Source: Chryseobacterium gleum
GTDB lineage: Bacteria > Bacteroidota > Bacteroidia > Flavobacteriales_D > Sanyastnellaceae
Assembly (NCBI GenBank): GCA_945878835.1
Contig: CAMCUG010000047.1
Coordinates: 1 to 8,736, forward strand
DNA length: 8,736 nt
Direction: 5' to 3'
Shown here: piece by piece, positions 1 to 6,485 of the stretch
How the letters are laid out: each line of letters opens with the position of its first letter
How positions within the stretch are numbered: position 1 is the stretch's first letter
Notes under the pieces: generated by a model
Told to the model about the DNA's origin: nothing
Database searches by the model: none
What the model saw: only the letters and a program-made list of their open reading frames with translations
Program-made: the position numbers and the translations under genes

Positions 1-347
1 TTCGCCGAAGGCCAAAGAGAAACAAGCGATGAAATTTTCAAATCAGATTTCGGGAAGAAGGTCTTCACTCGAATACGTGTGTTTGCTTGCATGTTGTGCA
101 AGTGGTAAACCATTCCGAACTCTTTGTCGCCTTGCTCTGGAAAGTGCATGGCGCAACATGTTGTCAAAAAACCGAATGATAGTTCGGTCGACTCTTTGAA
201 ATGTTTCATCACTTCAAGAATGCTTTCTTTTTTTACTTCGAAGCAAGGGAAGTCACGGTCTACGTAGCTTGTAACAATGCTTGAAGAAATATTTTCTGAA
301 TTCGCTATAACGAAATCGTAAAGTTCTTGGGTAGTCATGGCTGCCAT
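1..347 (-). CDS. nuoC: NADH-quinone oxidoreductase subunit C, N-terminal part (cut by window edge)
   Basis: The N-terminal 115 residues of NuoC are visible. NuoC is the 30-kDa-type subunit of the peripheral arm of complex I, which passes electrons from NADH to quinone at the cytoplasmic face of the inner membrane. The visible part shows family features: FLTTCCAMHFP at about residues 60-70, GMVYHLHNM at 78-86, and SSLVSLWPSA at 106-115. The last matches the segment that in homologues leads into the conserved NW-ERE region, which lies beyond the edge. The first ATG overlaps the nuoB stop by one base (TAATG), suggesting translational coupling; an in-frame ATG at 338 (residue 4) is an alternative. 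Whether NuoC is separate or fused to NuoD cannot be seen. No frameshift is present. Identification rests on motif recognition and operon position. Confidence 0.93.
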   Translation of the reverse strand, partial: MAAMTTQELYDFVIANSENISSSIVTSYVDRDFPCFEVKKESILEVMKHFKESTELSFGFLTTCCAMHFPEQGDKEFGMVYHLHNMQANTRIRVKTFFPKSDLKISSLVSLWPSA

Positions 348-892
348 TATTCAATTCCGTATTGCGCCAAACGGGCTTTGTATTCTTCTGAAGTTCTGCG
401 GCTGCGACCTTCGTTCTTAGCCAACTCTTGAATTTTCAAGATGCCGTCTAAAACTTGTTCTGGTCTTGGCGGACAGCCAGGAATGTAAACGTCAACCGGA
501 ATGATTCTGTCGATACCTTGAAGCACGCTGTAGGTATCGAAGATTCCACCTGAAGAAGCGCAAGCACCCATGCTAAGCACCCATTTTGGTTCAGCCATTT
601 GCTCATACACTTGACGAAGGATAGGTCCCATTTTTTTTGAAATGGTCCCCATAACCATAAGCAAGTCTGCCTGTCTTGGAGAGAAGCTCAAACGTTCCGA
701 ACCGAAGCGAGCAAGATCGTAGTGAGAAGCCATGGTAGCCATGAACTCAATTCCGCAACATGAAGTTGCAAAAGGCAAAGGCCACAATGAATTCGCGCGA
801 GCTAATCCTACAGCTTTGTCTAACGACGTGGCGAAAAATCCAGCACCTTCGAAACCGTCTGGCTTGTGGCTTGGATCAATGTTTACACTCAT
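347..892 (-). CDS. nuoB: NADH-quinone oxidoreductase subunit B (N2 cluster subunit)
   Basis: This 181-residue protein is the PSST/NuoB subunit of complex I. It holds the terminal 4Fe-4S cluster N2, which hands electrons to quinone. The four expected ligands are present: the adjacent pair C45-C46 in FATSCCGIEFM, C111 in MGACASSGG, and C140 in YIPGCPPRPEQ. The spacings of 65 and 29 residues equal those I recall for E. coli NuoB (C63/C64, C129, C158). The RFGSERLSFSPRQADLL block at 62-78 is also typical. Length is normal for the family. It starts 21 bases after the nuoA stop, with the A-rich leader AATACAAAAGAA and no Shine-Dalgarno sequence. Its TAA stop overlaps the nuoC ATG. It is cotranscribed with nuoA and nuoC, and nothing is unusual in its catalytic residues. 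Confidence 0.98.
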   Translation of the reverse strand: MSVNIDPSHKPDGFEGAGFFATSLDKAVGLARANSLWPLPFATSCCGIEFMATMASHYDLARFGSERLSFSPRQADLLMVMGTISKKMGPILRQVYEQMAEPKWVLSMGACASSGGIFDTYSVLQGIDRIIPVDVYIPGCPPRPEQVLDGILKIQELAKNEGRSRRTSEEYKARLAQYGIE

Positions 893-913
893 TTCTTTTG
901 TATTATAAAGTTT

Positions 914-1288
914 TTATTTTTCCCAGTTTAATGCGCCCTTCTTAATGATGTAAAGCAGGCCTACAACCATTAGTCCCATGAAGGTGAACATTTCCCACAA
1001 TCCGAATACACCGAGTTCTCTGAAGTTCACCGCCCAAGGGTACATGAAGATTACTTCAACATCGAACAGAACGAATAGAATTGCTACAAGGAAATATTTG
1101 ATTGAAAAGGGGGTACGTGCATTTCCAATGGATTCAATTCCGCACTCGAAAGCTTCGTTCTTAATTTTTGTTTTTCTCTTCGGACCTAAAAGGTGCGTCA
1201 GCAACATAGTGGTGACAACAAATCCAGCGGCAACGAGTGCCATGAAAACGATGGGAAGATATTCCCAAAGGTGTGATGTTTTTTCCAT
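914..1288 (-). CDS. nuoA: NADH-quinone oxidoreductase subunit A (membrane subunit)
   Basis: This 124-residue integral membrane subunit of complex I borders the quinone chamber. Three hydrophobic helices are visible, at about residues 11-34, 64-84 and 98-115. The conserved loop between helices 1 and 2 is intact: FECGIES at 47-53 and GNARTPFSIKY at 55-65. The acidic residues of helix 2, in FDVE at 75-78, are also present and correspond to the conserved D79/E81 pair of E. coli NuoA. YPWA at 83-86 is a further family signature. Length is normal. It is the first gene of the leftward nuo operon, with nuoB 21 bases downstream. A TAnnTTTG promoter element ends 29 bases before the ATG. There is no Shine-Dalgarno sequence; the leader ends CTGCAAGAA. 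Confidence 0.97.
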   Translation of the reverse strand: MEKTSHLWEYLPIVFMALVAAGFVVTTMLLTHLLGPKRKTKIKNEAFECGIESIGNARTPFSIKYFLVAILFVLFDVEVIFMYPWAVNFRELGVFGLWEMFTFMGLMVVGLLYIIKKGALNWEK

Positions 1289-1317
1289 TTCTTGCAGGAG
1301 CTTATTTTAGGGCGTCG

Positions 1318-1325
1318 CAAAGGTA
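1318..1325 (-). promoter_or_regulatory. Candidate -7 promoter element of the nuo operon
   Basis: The minus strand reads TACCTTTG here, an exact fit to the Bacteroidota primary-sigma -7 consensus TAnnTTTG. It ends 29 bases upstream of the nuoA ATG and lies beyond the sucB terminator, so it would start an independent nuo transcript. No TTG stands at the usual 17-23 base distance for a -33 element; the nearest TTG is only 7 bases away. This is inferred from sequence and position only. Confidence 0.6.
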
Positions 1326-1390
1326 GAAGGAACAACCGATTAATGAAGTTTTTCGGTATGTTTTTTCACACGAATATTCAAAGTTTCAAA

Positions 1391-1418
1391 CAAAAAGAAA
1401 GGAGGCATGCCTCCTTTC
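1391..1418 (-). terminator. Rho-independent terminator of the sucA-sucB operon
   Basis: A perfect 22-bp palindrome at 1397-1418 forms a 9-bp stem GAAAGGAGG/CCTCCTTTC around the loop CATG. On the minus strand it is followed directly by TTTTTG. It starts 28 bases past the sucB stop, the expected place for a terminator of the leftward operon. It separates that unit from the nuo promoter about 65 bases further on. On the plus strand the stem is followed by AATACG with no T-run, so it should act only leftward. Confidence 0.88.
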
Positions 1419-1446
1419 AATACGTATTTAAATTCGTTCTAAGTAA

Positions 1447-2694
1447 TTACAGTCCTAAGAGTACCTCTTCAGCTGTTTTTCCTCCGAACAACATGCGCTC
1501 TGGATTCTCTAACATTTCTTTCACTTTCACCAAGAAACCAACGCTTTCTTTTCCGTCGATAATGCGGTGATCGTAGCTTAATGCGATGTACATAATTGGA
1601 CGAATAACCACTTGTCCGTTTTCAGCAATCGGGCGCTCAACAATGTTGTGCATGCCTAGAATAGCGCTTTGCGGAGGGTTTATGATAGGCGTTGAAAGCA
1701 TAGATCCGAATACTCCACCGTTTGTAATGGTGAAGGTTCCACCTTGCATATCATCAACGGTAATCTTTCCATCACGTGCTTTTTTCGCAAGTCCGCCAAT
1801 GCTTTTTTCAATGTCTGCTAACGAAAGCATTTCTGCATTTCTTACAATTGGAACCATCAATCCTTTCGGAGTTGATACTGCAATTCCAACATCGCAGAAG
1901 CTGTTATACACAATGTCTGTTCCGTCTATGCGGGCATTCACAGCAGGGAATTGCTGAAGTGCTTCACAAACGGCTTTGGTGAATAAGCTCATGAAGCCCA
2001 ATCCAACACCGTGTTTCTCTTTGAATAATTCTTTGTACTTCGCACGAAGATCCATTGAAGGCTTCATGTTCACCTCGTTGAAGGTGGTTAGCATGGCGGT
2101 GTTGTTCTTCACAGAAACCAATCGCTCGGCAACTTTCTTGCGAAGCATGGTCATCTTTTCGCGACGCTCGGTTCTTTCACCCGTTCTTGCAGGAACAGCA
2201 GAAGTGTCGAATCCGGCAGCCATTGCTGACGCCACATCGCTCTTCAAAATTCTTCCGCCAGGACCTGTTCCGCTAACTTGGGCAGCAGTAACGTTATTTT
2301 CTGCCATCATCTTCGCAGCAGCAGGAGCCGCGTGCCCAGCTGCATAACTAGCCGCTGGCTCCGGAGATGGTGCCGCAGCTGGCGCAGGTGTTGGCGCTGC
2401 AACCGGAGCCGCTTCCGCTTTCGGAGCCGCTGCTACAGCAGGCGCATTGCCTTGCTTCGAAGTGTCTATTGTTGCAGCCGTTGCTCCAACCGCTACAGTG
2501 TCGCCCGCTTCAGCCAGAATGGTAATTTCTCCAGACGCTTCAGCAGTCATCTCCAACGTAGCTTTGTCGGAATCAATTTCCGCAATCACTTGTCCGTTTT
2601 GAACGAAGTCGCCAGACTTTACAACCCAGTTGGCAATCTGAACTTCGCTAATACTCTCACCTGGAGAGGGAACTTTAATTTCAATTACTGACAT
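1447..2694 (-). CDS. sucB: Dihydrolipoyl succinyltransferase, E2 of 2-oxoglutarate dehydrogenase
   Basis: This 415-residue E2 core of the 2-oxoglutarate dehydrogenase complex (also called odhB) moves the succinyl group from E1 through a swinging lipoyl arm to CoA. Domain order: a lipoyl domain at 1-78 with the lipoylated lysine K44 in EIDSDKATLEM; an Ala/Pro-rich linker at about 82-126 (DNA 2317-2451); a peripheral-subunit-binding domain at about 122-157 with GTGPGGRI; and an acyltransferase domain from about 178. The catalytic motif SYDHRIIDG is at 373-381, with H376 and D380. The ERTERREKMTMLRKKVAERL segment and pairing with sucA favour the succinyl enzyme over pyruvate or branched-chain E2. 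The usual Arg of the binding-domain motif SPA-RK is Ala127 here. It starts 11 bases after the sucA stop and is followed by a terminator. No E3 gene is in the window. Confidence 0.97.
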   Translation of the reverse strand: MSVIEIKVPSPGESISEVQIANWVVKSGDFVQNGQVIAEIDSDKATLEMTAEASGEITILAEAGDTVAVGATAATIDTSKQGNAPAVAAAPKAEAAPVAAPTPAPAAAPSPEPAASYAAGHAAPAAAKMMAENNVTAAQVSGTGPGGRILKSDVASAMAAGFDTSAVPARTGERTERREKMTMLRKKVAERLVSVKNNTAMLTTFNEVNMKPSMDLRAKYKELFKEKHGVGLGFMSLFTKAVCEALQQFPAVNARIDGTDIVYNSFCDVGIAVSTPKGLMVPIVRNAEMLSLADIEKSIGGLAKKARDGKITVDDMQGGTFTITNGGVFGSMLSTPIINPPQSAILGMHNIVERPIAENGQVVIRPIMYIALSYDHRIIDGKESVGFLVKVKEMLENPERMLFGGKTAEEVLLGL

Positions 2695-2705
2695 AGTTCT
2701 GTTTT

Positions 2706-5447
2706 TTAGGCTTTAGAAATCTTATCAAACAAGGTGCTTATCATTTTAGTCATTCGCATCTCATGCACACGCGGAGATCCGGTTGCAGGAGAAGCCGACG
2801 CAGGCAAACTTACAACGTCTAAGTTTAAGTCGCGCAACGATCGCATCATGTAACTCCAAGCTCCCATGTTTTCGGGCTCTTCCTGACACCATACCAACTT
2901 CGCTTTCTTACCGTACTTCCCAAGCAATTCACGGATTTGCTTTTCAGGAAGCGGATAAAGCTGCTCAATACGCACCAACGAAATTTCATCGGTTAAACCG
3001 CGCTTTTCTTTCTCTTCCAACAATTCGTAATACACTTTTCCAGTGCACAAAGCAACCACTTTGGTTTGCTTGCGCGCTTTAATGTTATCGTCGATTACCT
3101 CGCGGAATCCACCTTTCGCCATGTCTTCAATCTTCGATGTTGCTTTCGGGTAACGCAATAATTTCTTCGGTGTAAACACAACCAAAGGCTTGCGGTATTC
3201 CGTCTTCACTTGTCTGCGAAGCAGGTGGAACATGTTTGAAGGAACAGTACAGTTTGCAACTTGAATGTTCAGCTCAGCAGCCAATTGTAAGAAACGCTCC
3301 ATGCGTCCAGAGCTGTGCTCCGAGCCTTGTCCTTCAAATCCATGTGGAAGAAGAATCGTAATTCCATTCATCGTGCGCCACTTGTCTTCAGCAGCAGCAA
3401 TGAATTGGTCGAAAATAATCTGTGCTCCGTTATTGAAGTCACCGAACTGCGCTTCCCAAATAGTCAATCCCTGAGGAGTTCCGAAGGCATAACCGTAGTC
3501 GAATCCAAGAACACCATACTCACTCAATAAACTGTTGTAGATTGAAAGCTTCGCTTGTTTCGCACTGATTTCATTCAACGGAACAATACGCTTCTCTTGA
3601 TCTTCGTCTGTCTTTACAACAGCGTGTCTGTGCGAGAATGTTCCGCGCTCAACGTCTTGTCCAGAGATACGAATAGGATGTCCTTCTTCCAACAAAGATG
3701 CATAAGCCAGCAACTCTCCAAGCGCCCAATCAAGGGAATTACTGCCGAGCATGGTTCTGCGGTCTTCGAATACTTTTTCAATCTTACGGAAGAATTTCTC
3801 TCCTTTTGGAAGGGTTGAAATCTTCATTCCCAATTCCAATAATTTCTTTTTAGCTACTGCCGTTTCAATGCTTTGATCGAAATCGGTTTCAGTTGCAACC
3901 CGAATATCTTTCCAAGTTTCCTCTAAGAAGTGCTTCACGTGAGCTTGCTTCGCTCCGCGCGACTTATCGTACTGCTCATCTAAATGCGCTTCGAAGTCTG
4001 ACTTCGCTGCGTTGACTTCATCCTGTGTAAGCACACCTTCACCCATTAATTTATTTGCGTATAAATCGCGAAGACTTAAGTGAGAGGCAATGGCTTTGTA
4101 CAAACTTGGTTGTGTGAACTTCGGCTCATCGCCTTCGTTGTGTCCGTATTTGCGATACCCTAAAAGGTCTACAAATACATCCATGTTGAATGCCATGCGG
4201 TAATCGAAGGCAATTTTCATAGTTTGAATCACAGCTTCAACATCGTCTGCATTCACGTGGAAGACAGGGCACAGGGTGGTTTTCGCAACGTCGGTGCAAT
4301 AGGTTGAAGATCTTCCGTCTAAATAATTCGTGGTGAAACCCACTTGGTTGTTGGTAACAATGTGAACCGTGCCACCTACGCGGTAACCGTCTAATTGGGC
4401 CATTTGAACCACTTCGTAAACGATACCTTGTCCGGCTATTGCAGCGTCACCGTGAATCAGAACAGGAACAATTTTGTTTTCCGAATTTAAGTAATGATCA
4501 ATTTTTGCGCGGGTTAATCCTGCTACCACCGGGTTCACCGCTTCAAGGTGAGAAGGGTTAGGGCAGAGGGTCAAGTGAACGTTGTTTCCATTTGGAGTCA
4601 CGCGGTCAATCGAATAACCGAAGTGATACTTCACGTCTCCGTCGAACACACCTTCATCGTCGAAGGCTACTCCGTCGAATTCCGCAAAGATTTCTTCTTG
4701 TGGCTTTCCCAGGATGTTGGTTAAAACATTCAAGCGACCGCGGTGAGCCATTCCAATAACAAATTCCTCAACGCCTTTGTTGGCCCCATCTCGAACCATA
4801 TAGTCCATGGCCGGAACCACTGCTTCACATCCTTCAACACTAAATCTTTTTTGTCCAACAAACTTTCTTTGAATGTACTGTTCGAAGGTGGTTGCCTTGT
4901 TCACCATATCGAAGATTTGCTTTTTCTCTTCGGAAGTGAAAGGCTTTTTCTTAACGGCTTCCAAACGTGAACGCAACCATTGAAGTTTTTCAGGATCACG
5001 GATGTACATGTACTCTGCGCCAATGCTTTCGCAGTAGCAAGATTGTAAATGCGCGATAATGTCTTTCAATTTAACGTCGCCCAACCCCACTTCAACCCCA
5101 GCATGAAAGACAGATTCAAGATCGGCTTTGGTCAGTCCGAAGTTTTCAATCTCGAGGTTCGGAGAATATTTTCTTCGCTCACGAACCGGATTGGTGTGGG
5201 TGAAAAGGTGACCGCGCAGGCGGTATGCGTTAATGAGGTTTATGACCTTGAATTCCTTGTGCATGCCATCGTCGCCAATAGATGCAGTGTCTCTAGAGAG
5301 CACAGGGAATAGGGAATGTTGAAATTCGAATCCTTCAAAAAAACGTCTCCAAGAAATATCTAGAGAAGAGGGATCCTGCTGGTATTGATTATACAGCGCT
5401 TCAATCGTGTTCACATCGGCATTGCCGAGATAGGTATTATCGTCCAT
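2706..5447 (-). CDS. sucA: 2-oxoglutarate dehydrogenase E1 component
   Basis: This 913-residue thiamine-diphosphate-dependent E1 (also called odhA) decarboxylates 2-oxoglutarate in the TCA cycle and loads succinyl onto the E2 lipoyl group. The N-terminal E1o helix is at about 10-40 (IEALYNQYQQDP, SWRRFFEGFEF). The core has GMAHRGRLNV at 232-241, CPNPSHLEAV at 295-304, the ThDP/Mg motif GDAAIAGQG at 333-341 with NNQ at 366-368, and GYRKYGHNEGDEP at 430-442. The second half has EAQFGDFNNGAQ at 665-676, PHGFEGQGSEHSSGR at 701-715 and CQEEPENMGAW at 854-864. The frame can be extended to a TTG at 5492. I chose the ATG at 5447 because homologues start with the equivalent of LGNADVNTIEALY and a TATCTTTG promoter element lies between the two. 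sucB follows after 11 bases. Confidence 0.97.
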   Translation of the reverse strand: MDDNTYLGNADVNTIEALYNQYQQDPSSLDISWRRFFEGFEFQHSLFPVLSRDTASIGDDGMHKEFKVINLINAYRLRGHLFTHTNPVRERRKYSPNLEIENFGLTKADLESVFHAGVEVGLGDVKLKDIIAHLQSCYCESIGAEYMYIRDPEKLQWLRSRLEAVKKKPFTSEEKKQIFDMVNKATTFEQYIQRKFVGQKRFSVEGCEAVVPAMDYMVRDGANKGVEEFVIGMAHRGRLNVLTNILGKPQEEIFAEFDGVAFDDEGVFDGDVKYHFGYSIDRVTPNGNNVHLTLCPNPSHLEAVNPVVAGLTRAKIDHYLNSENKIVPVLIHGDAAIAGQGIVYEVVQMAQLDGYRVGGTVHIVTNNQVGFTTNYLDGRSSTYCTDVAKTTLCPVFHVNADDVEAVIQTMKIAFDYRMAFNMDVFVDLLGYRKYGHNEGDEPKFTQPSLYKAIASHLSLRDLYANKLMGEGVLTQDEVNAAKSDFEAHLDEQYDKSRGAKQAHVKHFLEETWKDIRVATETDFDQSIETAVAKKKLLELGMKISTLPKGEKFFRKIEKVFEDRRTMLGSNSLDWALGELLAYASLLEEGHPIRISGQDVERGTFSHRHAVVKTDEDQEKRIVPLNEISAKQAKLSIYNSLLSEYGVLGFDYGYAFGTPQGLTIWEAQFGDFNNGAQIIFDQFIAAAEDKWRTMNGITILLPHGFEGQGSEHSSGRMERFLQLAAELNIQVANCTVPSNMFHLLRRQVKTEYRKPLVVFTPKKLLRYPKATSKIEDMAKGGFREVIDDNIKARKQTKVVALCTGKVYYELLEEKEKRGLTDEISLVRIEQLYPLPEKQIRELLGKYGKKAKLVWCQEEPENMGAWSYMMRSLRDLNLDVVSLPASASPATGSPRVHEMRMTKMISTLFDKISKA

Positions 5448-5471
5448 CGATTTCGTTTGAAAATACGAATC

Positions 5472-5479
5472 CAAAGATA
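5472..5479 (-). promoter_or_regulatory. Candidate -7 promoter element of sucA-sucB
   Basis: The minus strand reads TATCTTTG, fitting TAnnTTTG, and ends 24 bases before the sucA ATG at 5447. Transcription would begin about 5-8 bases further on, giving a short leader. The alternative TTG start at 5492 lies upstream of this element and would not be in the transcript. No -33 TTG is found at normal spacing; the nearest is 10 bases upstream. Inferred from sequence and position. Confidence 0.58.
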
Positions 5480-5507
5480 AGTGTTTCTCCAAAAAACGAC
5501 TTTTCTA

Positions 5508-5530
5508 TTTCAGTAAGATATGAACTGAAA
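5508..5530. repeat. Small inverted repeat between purC and sucA
   Basis: TTTCAGT (5508-5514) and ACTGAAA (5524-5530) form a 7-bp perfect stem around a 9-base loop, just after the purC stop at 5535. On the minus strand a run of seven T's precedes the stem and AAATAGAAAAG follows it. It therefore lacks the T-tract of a classic terminator. It could be a weak terminator or a transcript-end stabiliser for ffh-purC, or chance. Confidence 0.4.
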
Positions 5531-5534
5531 AAAA

Positions 5535-6485
5535 TCAGGGTTGAAGGATATTCAATGCCTTGATAACATTGCTTTCTACACGGTTCTCGACGTTCGAATA
5601 ATCTTGCTTTATGAACGATTCTCCGGTTACCCTTTCGAAAAGTTCAATGTAGCGGTTGCTAATTTCTTCGAGCCATGTGTCTGACATCTCAGGAACTTGC
5701 TGTCCTTCCTTGCCCATGAAGCCTTCGCTAATTAACCATTCGCGGACGAACTCTTTGGAAAGTTGACGTTGCTTTTCACCAGCGGCTTGACGCTCGGTGT
5801 ATCCTTCAGCATAAAAATAACGAGAAGAGTCGGGGGTATGAATTTCATCCATCAGCACCACTTCGCCGTTGTGCTTTCCGAATTCGTATTTCGTGTCAAC
5901 GAGAATTAATCCGCGTTTCAAAGCCAATTCAGTTCCGCGTTCGTAAAGGGCGTGGGTGTATTTTTCAAGAATGGCGTAGTCTTCAGCAGACACGATTCCT
6001 TGTGCTATGATTTCTTCGCGACTAATGTCTTCGTCGTGACCTTCAGAAGCTTTTGTTGTAGGAGTAATAATGGGGTAAGGAAGCTTGTCGTGTTCTTTAA
6101 GTCCTTCAGGAAGCGCAACGCCACACAACATGAGAAGTCCACTGCTGTAGGTTCTCCAGGCATGTCCGGTTAAATATCCGCGAATAACCATTTCCACAGC
6201 GAACGGTTCGCAGCGTGTTCCCACGGTAACATTCGGATCGGGAGAAGCCAATTTCCAGTTGGGAACAATATCTGCGGTTTCATTCAACATGCGTTCTGCA
6301 ATCTGATTCAAGACTTGTCCTTTGAAGGGAATGGCTCTCGGTAAAACAACGTCGAATGCAGAGATTCTATCAGAGGCTACCATTACCAAAAGGTCTTCAC
6401 CAATGCTGTAAACATCGCGAACCTTGCCTTTGTAAAAATTGGTTTGGTTCGGAAATGTGAATTGAGTTCCTGCAATAGCTTCCAT
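5535..6485 (-). CDS. purC: Phosphoribosylaminoimidazole-succinocarboxamide synthase (SAICAR synthase)
   Basis: This 316-residue SAICAR synthase is a cytoplasmic enzyme of purine synthesis that joins CAIR and aspartate using ATP. Motifs: the nucleotide-binding loop YKGKVRDVY at 18-26; SDRISAFDV at 38-46; EMVIRGYLTGHAW at 98-110; TPTTKASEGHD at 141-151; VDTKYEFG at 196-203; and DEIHTPDSSRY at 213-223. The length matches the longer (about 300-residue) form rather than the short (about 240-residue) E. coli form. The start is the ATG at 6485, which overlaps the ffh TAA by one base (TAATG), so translation is probably coupled to ffh. The frame runs 141 bases further up to another ATG at 6626. That part lies wholly within ffh in another frame, is unlike PurC, and is left out. 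No other purine gene is adjacent. Confidence 0.97.
   Translation of the reverse strand: MEAIAGTQFTFPNQTNFYKGKVRDVYSIGEDLLVMVASDRISAFDVVLPRAIPFKGQVLNQIAERMLNETADIVPNWKLASPDPNVTVGTRCEPFAVEMVIRGYLTGHAWRTYSSGLLMLCGVALPEGLKEHDKLPYPIITPTTKASEGHDEDISREEIIAQGIVSAEDYAILEKYTHALYERGTELALKRGLILVDTKYEFGKHNGEVVLMDEIHTPDSSRYFYAEGYTERQAAGEKQRQLSKEFVREWLISEGFMGKEGQQVPEMSDTWLEEISNRYIELFERVTGESFIKQDYSNVENRVESNVIKALNILQP

Noticed and set aside
1372..1428. Short palindromes GAATATTC and AATACGTATT near the terminator as operator sites
   Set aside because: 8-10 bp AT-rich palindromes are expected by chance; they have no second copy or clear relation to the promoter.
2317..2451. GC-richer repetitive-looking DNA as a tandem repeat
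   Set aside because: It is the codon run of the Ala/Pro linker of SucB, with no constant DNA unit length.
2278..2691. Arg/Ser-rich plus-strand open frame opposite sucB
   Set aside because: It is the antisense of the Ala/Pro linker and lipoyl domain; the composition is explained by complementing GCN and CCN codons.
4743..5312. Plus-strand open frames opposite sucA
   Set aside because: The sense frame encodes conserved E1 motifs throughout; the antisense products show no recognisable features.
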